From the NCBI GenBank assembly GCA_003508835.1, contig PUFA01000072.1:2950501-3014500 (forward strand): 64,000 bases of DNA, read 5' to 3'. Positions 22,060-33,999 of this stretch are shown here, piece by piece; within the stretch, counting starts at the first letter, position 1, and each line of letters starts with the position of its first letter. The DNA is from Eonycteris spelaea. Its lineage: Eukaryota > Chordata > Mammalia > Chiroptera > Pteropodidae. The notes beneath the pieces were generated by a model, which saw only the letters and a list, made by a program, of their open reading frames with translations, was not told the DNA's origin and searched no databases. The position numbers and the translations under genes were made by a program.

Positions 22060-23990
22060 TATTGTTATACCATTTTTACAGCTATTTTTAAGAGCAGTTT
22101 TAGGTTTACAACAAAATTGAGAGAGAGAAATTTCACATATACTCCTACCCCCACGCATGCCCAGACTCCCTCATCAGCATCACTCATCAGAGTGATATAT
22201 ATATACATATATATATATATACATGTGTGTGTGTGTATTTTTTTTTTACCAAAGATAAACCTACATTGATGTATCATCACCCAAACTCCACAATATGGTT
22301 TAATTCTTGGTGTTGTACATTCAGTGGATTTAGACAAGTGTATCATGACATATATCCATCATTATAATATTAAAAATCCTCTGCACTCTGCCTATTCATC
22401 TACCCCAACTCCACAAAAACTGATTTTTCTATTGTTTCCATAGATTTGCCTTTTCCAGAATGTCACAGAGTTGGCATCGTGCAGTATTCTGCCTTTTCAA
22501 ATTGGCTTCTTTCCTTAGTAATACACATTTCGGGCTTCCTCCATGTTATTTCACAGCTTGGTAGCTTGTTTCTTAGTGCAGAATAATATTCCATCTTCTG
22601 GATGTACCAAATTATTTATTATCCTTTTACCTACTGAAGCACATCTTGGTTGCTTCCAAATTTTGGTAATTATGAATACAACTGCTATAAACATCTGTGT
22701 GCAGTTCTTTGAGTGAACATAAGTTTTCAACTCCTTTGGATAAATACCACAGAAAATTGTTGTTGGATCATATGGTAAGAGTAGGTTTGTTTGCTTGCCT
22801 ATTTGTTTTTTGGAGATATAATCGACATATAGCATTGTATTAGTTTCCGACATATAGCATTGTATAGTTTCAGGCGTACAACATAATGATTTGAGATATG
22901 CATCTATTGCAAAAGGATCACCACAATAAGTCTGGTTAACAACTATCACCACACATAGTTATACTTTTTTTTTTCTTGTAATGAAAACTTTTCAGATCTA
23001 CTTTCTTAGCAACTTTCAAATATACAATGCAGAATCATTAACTGTAGTCACCATGCTGTATGTTACATCCCTATTTATTTTATAACTGGAGGCTTGTACC
23101 TTTTGACCACTTTTACCCATTTTGCCCAGACTGTATTTAATTTTGTAAGAAATCGCTAAGCTGTCTTCCAAAGTGGCTGTACCCTTTTGCATTCCCACCA
23201 GTCACGAATGGAAGTTCTTGTGGCTCTACATCCTTGCCAGGTTCGTTGTCAGTATTATGGATTTGGATGTGTAATGGTATCTTGTTGTTTTAATTTGAAT
23301 TTCCCTGATGGCATATTTTCATATGCTTATTTGCCATTTGTGTATCTTCTTTAGTGAGATGTCTGTTAAGATCTTTGGCTCATTTTAAATCTGGTTGCTT
23401 ATTTTCTTATGAAGTTTTAGAAGTTCTTTGTATATTTTGAATAATAATCCTTTACCGGATACGTCTTTTGCAAATATTTTCTCCCAGTCGTCTCATTCTT
23501 TTTGATATTGTCTTTTGCAGGATAGAAGTTGTCAATTTTAATGAAGTTTAGCTTATCAATTGTTTGTTCCATGTATCTTGTCTTTTTCACTGTATCTCAC
23601 AAGGCATTGCCATACCCAAGGCCACCTACATTTTCTCCTATCTTATCTTCTAGGAGTTTTATAGTTTTGCATTTTACATTTCAGTTCATGATCCATTTTG
23701 AGTTAGTTTTTGTGAAGAGAGTAAGGTCTTTGTCTAGATTTTTTTTTTTTTTTGGTACATGGATGTCCTGCTGTTGCAGTACCATTTACTGAAAAGACGA
23801 TCTTGTTCCATTGTATTGCCTTTGCTCCTGTATCAAAGATCAGTTGACTATATTTATGGGTTTATTTCAGGATTCTCCATTCTATTCCATCGATTTCTTT
23901 GGTCGTTCTTTTGCCAATACTACACTGTCTTGATTACTGTAGCTTGAGGTCTGTGTTTGGAAATATCAGGTATTCAGAATGCTAGAAACT
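22060..23990 (-). repeat. Long L1 3' region (antisense)
   Basis: About 1.9 kb of old L1 in antisense, possibly several nested or rearranged copies. Recognisable blocks are 'ggtttacaacaaaattgaga', 'ctctgcctattcatctaccc', 'cacagaaaattgttgttgga', 'aagtggctgtacccttttgc', 'agttctttgtatattttgaa', 'gatccattttgagttagttt' and 'tcttgattactgtagcttga'. Reading frames on the minus strand are remnants of ORF2, with many stops. A TA/TG microsatellite lies at 22194-22236. Confidence 0.85.
22194..22236. repeat. (TA)n(TG)n microsatellite
   Basis: Alternating TA passing into TG repeats inside the L1 relic. Confidence 0.9.
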
Positions 23991-23999
23991 CCGAAGCCT

Positions 24000-24985
24000 C
24001 GCACTCCTGTTTTAAACCTGTGGTACATCCCTGCCTCCTCCCACGCCAGCATAGTCCACAAAGAAGCGCCTGGAATATGGCGAGTTTGTTGAAGGTGGCT
24101 TTTTGCGCCATTTTGCTTATTGGAAGACCTATCTGGCTGCTGGATAGGCTTGGATCTCTGAAAAACAACCAGAGCAGTCTTCAGAGCTTAAGCCATATTG
24201 CTGAGTCCTTTAATTTAATGATATTTTCACAGAAAGAGAAAAATCTGCTATTTTTGCAATCTGTAGAGGCAATTAGGATGAGGAGCAGTCCATCAGCAGA
24301 AACTATCCATTTGCAGCCCCTGTTTAATGATTATGTGGTCCATTTGATCCCATAAGTAGACTCTCTTTTCCAAATGTTGACTTCTTAAATGCTTAGATCA
24401 CCAGGTCGCTTGTCATCGAAACCGGGCTACGCCTTCCTAGGCACAGGATGCGGTGTTTTCCCCACTGACTGACAGTCCAGGAAGCTCCACCCTCCTCCTC
24501 CCACAGGCAGCCCACTGAAGAAAGAGTGAAACTGTAGCCACAGTTGCTGGTAATCATCCTATATGTTAGCATGGCTGAATTTCATCTTCTCATCTTCTAT
24601 AATGCTGCTTAACCAGCACCCGCAGACCCCGTGACCCCTGTAAGCGGCCATCATGGCCAATGAGGCCCTCTTCCAGACAGGTGGGTTCCTAGATGTCCTT
24701 CCCCATGACCGGCTTTCTTCTCTCATGTTATGTCAGGATGCCTTCTAAATACAAAGGCGCCCATGTTTTAATTTGTCTCTCATGCTATAACGTAGTCCTG
24801 CAAGAATTGGTTTATAGTACAGAAAATGACTTCTCTCATTTGTAAGACATTGACTAACCTTTTAACAGATGGGGTCTCAGAAATGAGAAATGAGACCCCA
24901 AACTCAAAAATAGGTATTCACGGGTGAAATTTCCCACCGGCTAGCCTGAAAATTGTTCCCGACCTTAATTCCTAAATAAAAGATT
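24000..24985. other. Intergenic, retrocopy-like block with poly(A)
   Basis: Moderately GC sequence ending in AATAAA (about 24975) and a 22-base A run at 24986-25007, so it could be a retrotransposed segment inserted next to the TG tract. A 132-codon frame (23957-24355) starts inside the L1 end and shows no recognisable domain. Source unknown. Confidence 0.3.
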
Positions 24986-25027
24986 AAAAAAAAAAAAAAA
25001 AAAAAAAGGGATAAAAGAAAACAGCTT

Positions 25028-25180
25028 GAGATGTGTGCCTATGTGCGTGTGTGTAGTGCATATGTGTGTGTTCATCCCTTGTGTGTATGTGTGCATGTTG
25101 TTTGTGTACACTCTGTGCGTGTGAGCATGTGTATGTGTGCATGTGTGTGTGTGTGAATGTGAGATGGATGTGTGTATGTG
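25028..25180. repeat. Degenerate (TG)n tract
   Basis: About 150 bp of interrupted TG/TGTA/TGCA repeats directly after a poly(A) run. Confidence 0.9.
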
Positions 25181-25309
25181 CAGCATGACTAGGCCTTTGT
25201 GTGCTAATGCTGCCTCCTAGTGGCCTCTATTCCTCACAAGACAGTTGAGAATGAAAAAGATGACTTGATATAGAAGTTTCCTTGTGTCGAGCACAGGGTA
25301 AAAATGCCT

Positions 25310-25490
25310 ACATATCTTACCCTCCTTCATACATACTATCTTTCCAATCATGCAGCAAGGAAGGTAAAGACACCGAAGCTCAGGGAAATTATGTAACTTG
25401 GTTTACCTGGGTCACAAAGCTAATCAGTGACAGGACCAGATGTCCAAGTGTCAAAACTATGTCTTTTCTACCATTTGTAGAGTGCTAGTT
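25310..25490 (+). repeat. Partial MIR
   Basis: 'aaagacaccgaagctcaggg', 'ggtcacaaagctaatcagtg' and 'tctaccatttgtagagtgc' are the 3' half of a sense MIR. Confidence 0.6.
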
Positions 25491-25499
25491 AAACTATGA

Positions 25500-26435
25500 A
25501 TTTTCCCAGTGGTTTCCTGAAAATAGACCAACTCTACAGTTGGAATTTTACAGCCTAGGAAGGAGTGATGAAGCAGGCTGGCGGAGAGATATTTGTATAG
25601 GTGAGGCTATGAAATGCCCTATTAAGTGGTTGCTAGTTTGCATGGATATTGGTTAGGGCAATATGTATGTTATTGAAGAAGAGGAGGGAGGAAGAATAGT
25701 CAGTTTATCCCTGTTAATATTCTTGAGCATGGATTACCCAAGAAGGCAGGACAGAGAAGTATGGAAAGGTGAATGTGGCTTGGTTTTGGCATACGGAAGT
25801 AATCCAGAACCCTTGTGCTAAAGGCACTTATTTTATTTTATTTTTCAGTAGTGAAGAAAATAAAGCATGCCTCATAATTCCCAGTTTCTACTCTCTTTAT
25901 ACTAACTACGTCTATTACGCGGTATAGTTCATACTTTTGTGACCTGTAAATAGGAAGTTCAGAATCATTTCCTATCCAATTTAAGGGATTTACTGGCTGC
26001 AGGATTATTCTGATATTATCTCTAATGTGTTTACATAATAAGGATCATTCTTGGTATTTATAAATTGCAAATTGCTTTCCATTTAGATTGCTAAGTCATT
26101 CATGTATTTCATTCCAATGATAAAGAGTATCTTAAAAATGCAACTGGTGAGCCACTGACTTAAATTTGATTATTTAGAAAATCAGCTTATGCATAAGTAC
26201 TGTGTACAGAGCCATTGCTAGTTTTGAAAAAATAAATAAAAATGTGGAAAATATGTATATCATGTCAAATTCCAGAAAATGAACAAAGGGCTAAAGAGAT
26301 ACTTTGTAGAAGAATAAAAGGCATAGAGTATATTTAAATATTTCAATTTTTCTAATAGTGGAAAATGCAAATTTTAAAAAAAGGTGCAATTTTCATACAT
26401 AAATTAGCATAGATTAGAAAAATTGTTGATGTGAG
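25500..26435. other. Intergenic, nothing recognised
   Basis: AT-rich, with no exon-like frame or recognised repeat. Confidence 0.4.
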
Positions 26436-26439
26436 AAAG

Positions 26440-26970
26440 CCACTTTCAGGGATTGTTGACTGGAATTGCAAATTTGCAAAACACTTCTAGAAAGCAATTT
26501 GACAGTGCTGATCAAAAGCCTTTCCTTTTTTTTGCCTATAGGAATACCTTTTATGGAGATAGCTAAAACTTCAACCAAGATACATATATTAAGAGGTATT
26601 TATTTTAATATTATTTTTAAGAGCCAAAAATTGCTAATAACTTAAATATCCAATCACAGGAATAATCAAACACATTATGTTGCACTCAAATGCCAGACCT
26701 ATAAGTTGACGCTAAGATGATTTATATATAATTTTATTATATATAGATGCATACTTATATTATTAATAAATATATATTTATTTATTATATATTATTATTT
26801 TTATTATATATATATGACTTGAGAAAACATGTATAATTGCTAATAGTGGTTATTCCAAAATGGTAGGATTACACATAATTTTTATTTTCTTCTTTAAATC
26901 TTTTGGTGTTTTCCAATTTTCCTATAATAGCATTAAAGCTTTTATAATCTGAGAAAAAAAAACCACACTT
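26440..26970 (+). repeat. Old L1/HAL1 3' end (sense)
   Basis: 'gactggaattgcaaatttgc', 'cttaaatatccaatcacagg', 'taattgctaatagtggttat' and 'tggtaggattacacataatt' end in an A-rich tail near 26955, a sense-strand old L1 3' end. A TA-rich microsatellite is embedded at about 26725-26815. Confidence 0.6.
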
Positions 26971-28325
26971 CAAGAATTTGTCTAGGAAGAAAAACCTCAT
27001 TTCTCTTTATAGTTGACACTTGGTTATTTTTGATGCTAAGTAGAAATAATTGACTGATAACCCACCAGTGCTTCAGAGTCACTAATACTTGTCCTTGTGT
27101 CTTGCCTTACATTTTTGTGTATTGTTCACAATCCCTCAAATTACTGGGTAAAGTCACATTGGAGCTGTTCCAACCTTAACTCTACAATGTTTCCGAGGAG
27201 AAAAATATAGTGAATTTCATACTTTTGTGTCTAAGTCATCGTTTTCCAAAACAGTGCTATTTTTGGAGCGATTCAAGGATATTTAGGAAGTAAAACTGAC
27301 AGGACTTAAACCATCTTTAATTCCTTCACCTAGACAGTCATTGCCCATATTTGATTCATAGTCTTACAGGTTGTTTTCCTTTCTCTGTGTGTATGGCAAG
27401 TTAATGGTTAATGGTTTACAAAGTATTTTATAATTCACTTTCTGTATTTATTTTATAGACTTACATTCTTGGTATCAATCTTCATTACAATTAAAGTATC
27501 CAAAAAATGCTTTTTGAAAATATTTAAGTTTTATATGTATATAATGTAAAGTTAAGAGAAGTTACTATATCAGATTTACATTTGACTTGGTAAAACAGAA
27601 AACTCGAATAACAGTGGCTTAAACAAAATGGAGGTAGATCTGCTATAGATACTATATTTTTATAGAGCAGAAATTTAAAATATAGATATCATCAGATTTA
27701 ATACTTATAACAAAGCGCAGGCCTAGTTCAAATTACATGTGAATAATTATTATCTTTATAATTAGTAAAAGGTCACATTTTCCCGTGTTTTCTATAGAGA
27801 ATAATTGAACTCACATTGTTCAATATTATCTAGACTAATTCTTAATTTTAAGTTTATATTTTGAAAATAAACAGATCCCTTTCAACATGAGAAATATAGC
27901 ATAATTAGCTTCCCACACAGGAAAGAAAAAAGAATTTAGTTTTTAGGGTCATGTTGGTACTATCATTATCAATTATGTTACCATTTGATTTTTAAAAGTT
28001 GAGACAAAATGTTATTTGTTTTTGAAAGGATACCTACTTTCATTTAAGTCATTTGTAGCCGATAGGAAATACTATTTTCAATGAAAATAAAGTTTAAAGC
28101 TTCATACCTTTAAAAAATATAAGATAAAACAACACTCAGTATATATTTCCAGTATATAGTTTCCTAACTGACTTTATAATCAAATTAGACCAATTAGATT
28201 CACTCTTGTAGAAAGAAATTTGGGTTCAGAAAAGTTGGTCTTCCAGGTCTCTTGAATGGAAGATTTGCCAATCAGGGGGCTGTGGGGTGGCCATATTCCC
28301 CACAATTGTGTACAGAAAAGCACAA
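26971..28325. other. Intergenic, AT-rich, nothing recognised
   Basis: No gene, RNA gene or repeat that I can identify. Confidence 0.4.
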
Positions 28326-28334
28326 TAGACCAAC

Positions 28335-28660
28335 CTACATTCATACTTTAATTCACTAAGCATTTGTGGATTGTCTCCACATGCTAGACATTCTGCAAGG
28401 TGCTGGGTGGGTCTACAATGGTGAACCCAACAAATCTGGTCCCTGTCCTTACGGAGTTTACAGACATTGAAAAAAAGATAATAGTTAACATTTGATTACA
28501 AATTTTGATAAACACGATAAAGGAAAAGAACAAGGGGCTTTGAAAAAGCATAAGGGGTATTTTGAGAATTAGTGAAGGCCTCTTAAGGAAGTGACGTTTA
28601 AGCTGAGGTGAAGAGCAAGGTGTCAGAACCTTACTGGTAGAAGGAACATCCCCTTAAGAT
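28335..28660 (+). repeat. Ancient interspersed repeat (MIR/L2-like start)
   Basis: 'attcactaagcatttgtgga', 'tacaatggtgaacccaacaa', 'tggtccctgtccttacggag' and 'gtgaaggcctcttaaggaag' belong to a common mammal-wide repeat. Related G-rich blocks recur at 34.0-35.3, 56.7-57.1 and 61.7-62.2 kb. Family not assigned. Confidence 0.5.
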
Positions 28661-29680
28661 ATCTACACATACTAGATGTTCAATGCATATATATTGAGCT
28701 GACAAATTGTTATTCGTTATGAAATGACTACACGCAGGAGTCATATTAATTGGTTGTCATAAACGTTTGGCCATAAAACATTGATGTGAAACTATATTTG
28801 TCAGGTCACGCAAGCTTGGGGCTGTATTGCAATAGCTACAAAAGAGTATTTATCTGCTTCACCCTTGAGGTCTTTGAATGTACTCTGATTTCAGCAGTTA
28901 CTTCCTAAATATAGCTAGAGGTCCCCAGCACGGGTCTCATGTGTGCTCTGTATATTACTAAATTATTATGTAGTGTGCATCATTTGCTTTTCTCCAAGCG
29001 TTTGTAGCTGTGAGGATGTTATTATTCTCATTTCTTGCCTCTGATGCTTGATGAAGGCATCCTAGCTGCTGCCACCTTTCACTAATGCCCATCCTGCCCC
29101 AGAGGTGACTGGAGCCTAGTGTTAAGGGCAATGATGTCTGTATTGACTTTGCTGCCTTCAGAAATTATGGCTACAAATGCTGCTTATGACTTCTGTTCTC
29201 AATATTTAAACAGACATAAAACTCAGAGTGGGAGTTCTTAACTTAGGCTCTGTGGATGGACTTCAGACATTTGGGAATTCTGATTTGTATGCACATTGTG
29301 GTCATGTGGGCAGTTGGTGGCTGTGGAGTAATGAGGGAGAGCTATAGCTTTTTAAAATGTTCAAAGGAAGCTCCTCAGTGAGGGTCAATCCATGGCCATC
29401 ACTGTACTTTATGTAGAATCACCTTTCCTTCAATGTTTCTATACTGTCATTGGACCAGATCTCCTCATAATCTCTTAGGATGAGTCACTTTCTAGGAAGC
29501 TCCTTGTTTCTCATGTAAGGACATTCTAAGTGGGCACCCACCCGTCCTCTAAACATGACATGCAGGCTTGAGTCCTAAGCTCAGGCTCAAAGTTGGCATC
29601 CCAGCTAAATATGTATAACAAAAATGACAATAAAACATATACTTGCATATCTTAACAATATTTTTGTTTGAACAATTGTT
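28661..29680. other. Intergenic, nothing recognised
   Basis: No recognised feature. Confidence 0.4.
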
Positions 29681-29681
29681 G

Positions 29682-29732
29682 TGTGTATGTATGTATGTAT
29701 ATGTATGTATGTATAGATACATATATATATTT
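29682..29732. repeat. (GTAT)n microsatellite
   Basis: GTAT tetranucleotide run passing into (AT)n. Confidence 0.9.
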
Positions 29733-31049
29733 AATGGAAAAGTGTCGAGCTTTTAGTTCTTTAAAGTAGAAAGGGACATTGTCTCATCTCTTTCCTTTCA
29801 CCTAAATAAAATATTTTAAGAAATTTACTTTCGTAATGTTTTTTTTTACTTTGTAACTTTCAATTTTTATTTTTTTCTGCTGCAATTATTTTCTCTCAGA
29901 CGAACGTGATTAGTTGCATTTTTTCCTTTGATCCTTTTTTTTTTTCCATCTTCCACTTTTCTGCTTGTGTTCATTTAGACATCATTTGTCAAATTCATTT
30001 TATGTTCTTCTAGCAATGGGGTTATCTATTTTGAACCTCTTCACTGAATGATCAAATTCCTGCAACTGCGCGTATGGGTTTTGCATCCCTGATTCTCAGT
30101 GCAAATGATCTGGATTACTGATCATTCTTTAGTTATAAACACATTCAAATATGCTTTTGAAAAACTAAACTTTCTTAAAAACATTTTACACCTTTTCTTT
30201 CCCCTAGTCTTCATGATTTGTCTCTTAAATAATGAAAAACTGTTGGTTTTTACTTCCAGTGTGATGAGTTTGAAAAAGCACCTTGGAAAGAATATGACTT
30301 CCCTCTGGAAGCTCGAAAGTAACTAGGTAACAAATGAATGAATCTTTTATTTTCTTTATGGCAAATTGAAAAGATGCTTCAAGCTGTGCTTATGTTAGAT
30401 TTGGCATCACAGTGAGTGTATTGCAAAGAGACTGCAAAAGGAATCCTGTTGTGAAATTAGATTAAAAAAACAGTGGAAAACTGAATTTCATTTAGGTGGG
30501 TGTTTTTACAATGTAAATGTTGTTTCTGCCTGTATATTTAAAAATACATAGTTTTCCCAGAAATGTCATAGAAGACCAAAGAACACTGCAATGTAGCAAT
30601 GCAGACACGGATACTGCCCTGAGGTGATTGAGACTTTTTGAAGGAGCAGCAAAATTACATTTTCCACTAGATTTTACTATTCTACACAAAATTGGTAAAC
30701 AGGAAGCCTTTTTATTTAATTTCAGAATCTGAATGCATTAAAAAAAAAAAAAAGGATTGCTCGTTTTCCATCTTAACCCAACCTCCTGCGCCTCTGGGGT
30801 GTGAGAAAGATATTAGGCAGTTCAGTCCTTAATGTTTTCAGATTCCTTGAACTCCAATGTCTGTCCATATAATGGCCACGCCCTTCTGTGAACATCCTCC
30901 AGTTATCCCGTTTTCTTTGCCTGTTCTTCCTCCATAGCCCCTCGAGTGTTCACAAGCTACTCTCCGCGTGGGATGCTCGAGAGCAGCCGTGTCCAGAATG
31001 CAGGTCTGGTTATCCCGCAAGCCTCGGCCTGGGACCCTCCCAAGAGCCG
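29733..31049. other. Intergenic, upstream of CEP112 CpG island
   Basis: AT-rich sequence with no recognised repeat. It contains an acceptor-like 21-codon open stretch at 30260-30322 (see findings) and an A run at 30739-30753. Confidence 0.35.
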
Positions 31050-31110
31050 CTAGGTTGAAGGAAGGAAAGCCTGGAGGTTGCGGCGCCGGGGAGTAGCGGG
31101 CGGAGGGGGG

Positions 31111-31182
31111 AAAAAAAAAAAAAAGCAAAAAAGCAAAAAAGCAAAAAAGCAAAAAAGCAAAAAAAAAAAAAAAAAAAAAAAA
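31111..31182. repeat. (GCAAAAAA)n A-rich satellite in the CpG island
   Basis: A 14-base A run, five GC dinucleotides spaced exactly 8 bp apart (31125, 31133, 31141, 31149, 31157), then a 24-base A run. It lies 5 bp before the first X-box. Confidence 0.95.
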
Positions 31183-31187
31183 GCTGT

Positions 31188-31201
31188 GTCGCCATGGCAA
31201 C
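31188..31201 (+). promoter_or_regulatory. RFX X-box 1
   Basis: GTCGCCATGGCAAC fits the RFX X-box consensus GTNRCC-N(0-3)-RGYAAC exactly and is close to a perfect inverted repeat. RFX factors drive ciliary, centriolar and spermatogenesis genes. Binding is inferred. Confidence 0.7.
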
Positions 31202-31297
31202 GGGGTCGCGCGCACGCCGGGGCTGGCGGGGCGGGGAAAAGGGAGAGGTGAAGTCCCGCCTCCGACCCGCTGGGCGGTGGCAGCCGGCGCCGGGCCC

Positions 31298-31311
31298 GTC
31301 GCCGTGGTAAC
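31298..31311 (+). promoter_or_regulatory. RFX X-box 2
   Basis: GTCGCCGTGGTAAC also fits the X-box consensus and lies 110 bp downstream of the first. The flanks of both sites share GC-rich sequence, which suggests a local duplication. Confidence 0.65.
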
Positions 31312-33999
31312 GGCGCCACGCGCTGGCCGGGGCGGAGGGGCGGGGGCGGGGAATGCGTGCGCGGAAGCCCCGCCCCCGGCCTCCCGGGCGGCGGCGACGG
31401 CCGCGGCCCGCAAGGATTTGAAACCGTTTGGCGGCGGTGGCGGCGGCTCCAGGTTCTTGTTTTTCCGCATCTCCCTCCCCCGCTCGTGTCCCCGGGTTCT
31501 CGGGTGGAACTTTGCGTGGGGCGGCGGGGGTCCGGTCCGCGCCGGCTCGTTCGGGGAGGGGCGTCGCCCCGCAGGCCCCGGGCCCGTTCTCGAGGCCCGA
31601 GGGGCGCGCGCCGCGTTCGGGGGTCCCGGGGCGCACCGCCGTGACCTCACGTGCAGAGTGACGTCCGGCCCGGGCCCGGCGCGGCAAAGTTCTGAGCCAA
31701 GTCTGCTCGGCGGTGGACCTCACGGGGTCCGGAAAGCGGACTCGCGGGTTCGCCGCTCGTGAGAGGAAATCGGGGTCCGGGACGAGGCAGGGGAAGCGGC
31801 CTCGGCCTAGAGGGCCTGGCAGGCCGCCGCCCCGAGCCGGGCGCGGCTTCTGTCCCCTCCGGCAGGGCCAGCGACTCTGGACACGGGCGCGCCGGAGTCG
31901 TCGCGGTCAGGACAGGGCCAGCGACGCGCGAGCGAGCGCAGACCCGGTGCGCTGGCCCAGTTGTGGGGACGCTTCTTGTAACTCGTCTTGGGGAGGCCCT
32001 GGCCCGGCATCACGGCTTGCTGGGGGCTGCAGAGTTTTTCTGAGTTTATTTATCTTTTTAAATGTTCCAGAGAACAACTTAAGTCGATGTGAACAACTTT
32101 TATTCTGATCATCGTGCGGTTCTTCTTCTTATTTGCCCTGACTATTTAAAGATGAGTAAAAATAAAAAAAGGCAAATGAAACGACACGTGCCTTTTCAGT
32201 GGAGCGCAGGATAATCTGTGCAGTCTTCTGTCCCGGCTGCCACTTTGCGTGGGACACTAGGTAGTTACTTACCCCGCGGAGCCTCAGCTTCCTCCTCTGT
32301 TCAAGGGCCAGATACGTTTGCAGAGCACATAGCACGCCTTTGGCACAATCAGGGAAGGCTCACTGGTAACTGTCCACACATCCAGGTGTGTAAGCCGGGT
32401 AAACATGCACTTGGAAAACCTTTTGATGTAATGAAGTACATATTTCAAGTTTTCTTTAACTACTCACCACGTATTTAAAATATGGTTGCATTGAGCAGAA
32501 TGGATTCCATGCCACTTTCAGGTATATGCTTATCGTTTGTCAAGGCTCATGATATGTGTGAGCTGTATTCTTTGTTGAGCGGTTGTGGCTGCTTGTTTCC
32601 CCAAGGCCTTTTAATAATTATTTAATATTTAATATTTATCTTGCTTATGCTTTGCTGACTCGGATTGCAGCTAAGCACCTTGAGAAGGTCTTAGCCCACT
32701 TCGTAGCTGCCCACATAGAAACGGGTTTAAAAACAGACAGTGACAGTGAGTTCAATGTAAGACGTGATCCAAATATAGATTGTAGCTATATATATATACA
32801 CAGCAAGAGTCACCAGTTCCTTCATTTTTGCTTTTGAAGTAATTTCTGTGACTAGTAGGCACACTCTAAGTACCTAAAGCCTAAGTCAAAGCTATACCTT
32901 CTTATTTTTCCATTCTGATAACTGAAATCAGCAATTCTAATAAATAGTAATACAACTTTTGATTTAGATGGAACTAAGTAGATATAATTTATTTGTAAGG
33001 TGTAATTTGCATGGCAAGAATTCCTTGAAGGTTTGAAATGGTAACTTAATTTTTTGGGCTTTTTTGCATTTCATTATTTCATTGGAGAGAGAATAAGGGA
33101 TAAGAAGTAGATTTTTAGCTTTTACCAAATATCACACTATCGTGTGTTTTTTTTTTAAATGTGTACTCCTGGATTGCATGTTACTATAGTAATTCCAATT
33201 GCCTTTCTACTTTTCAAAATACCAAAATACTTTTTGTTAGTTGAAGATATTGTTGACTTATAGGCAAACGGCCAAGTTGTCAGCTATAATGGATCTGAGA
33301 TCTAGAGATTTCAAAATGTTAACCTGAGTTTTGTGCTTAATTTCATGACTTTGGATGAGTCTTTTAACTTTGAATTTTAGTTTCCCGTAACATGAAACAC
33401 TGTCATCTTCTGTTGTGTCCAAGGATTCATTGAGTGATTATTAAGAATCTTTTTGCTTTAGCCCTACTTGTGGATGCCCTCAGATCAATGTTTGAGTACC
33501 TGGGCAGGATACTCTTTAAGCCTGGGAGCACGTGCACTTAGGCCAGGGCAGTGCTTAAAATTTTGGGTTTATGAGTTTCCATTTGTTTGCTCATCCGCTT
33601 GAATAGTTGCTTTTTAGCTTTACGATTTAACATCCAGCAGTGGTATCATAGGTTTCTATTACCAAGCACATAATTGACGTAGTTTTGGAGGAATGCAGTT
33701 AGTTATTGTAGGAATGCAAAACAAAACAACCAAACAACCCCAAGCCAACTAACTCATTGGAAAAAGCATTTAAATGAGATTTAACTAAGTCTTGAATTTG
33801 AAAGTGTAATGCAGAAGGTAGGGTGATCAGTTTAAGTAAAGAGAATTAAGGACATATAATATTTCTATTCTAGAAGACCTATTTGGTACTCAGAACAGGA
33901 TCTTAAAACAAAAACAAAAACAACCTACTAGTAATGTAAAAGTGGGACATGAATCCCTTTCGTTAGCATTTATTTACCAGTCAGTTTTTTTTTCTTCAG

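Larger units (their letters stand above)
31050..32010 (+). promoter_or_regulatory. CpG island, probable CEP112 promoter and non-coding exon 1
   Basis: About 960 bp of very GC-rich, CpG-dense sequence in an AT-rich surround, 5.5 kb upstream of the first CEP112 coding exon, in the position expected for its promoter. It contains GC boxes (GGGGCGGGG at several places), two X-box motifs at 31188-31201 and 31298-31311, an NRF1-like TGCGTGCGCG near 31354, CACGTG near 31648 and TGACGTC near 31660. No coding exon is assigned here. The long frames on both strands result from GC-rich, stop-poor DNA. Exon 1 borders cannot be fixed without transcripts. Confidence 0.8.

Noticed and set aside
22551..22952. 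133-codon minus-strand frame
   Set aside because: Degenerate L1 ORF2 remnant inside an antisense L1 fragment, not a host gene.
23957..24355. 132-codon plus-strand frame
   Set aside because: Begins inside the L1 end and runs into unassigned sequence. No domain, no splice context, no homology that I recognise.
24653..24748. 31-codon frame with a good start context (MANEALFQTG...) and a donor-like CAGGTGGGT
   Set aside because: Very short, with no recognisable family and no second exon found.
30838..31723. 270- and 237-codon minus-strand frames and several plus-strand frames in the CpG island
   Set aside because: Stop-poor GC-rich DNA plus an A/T run translated as poly-Phe. No recognisable domain.
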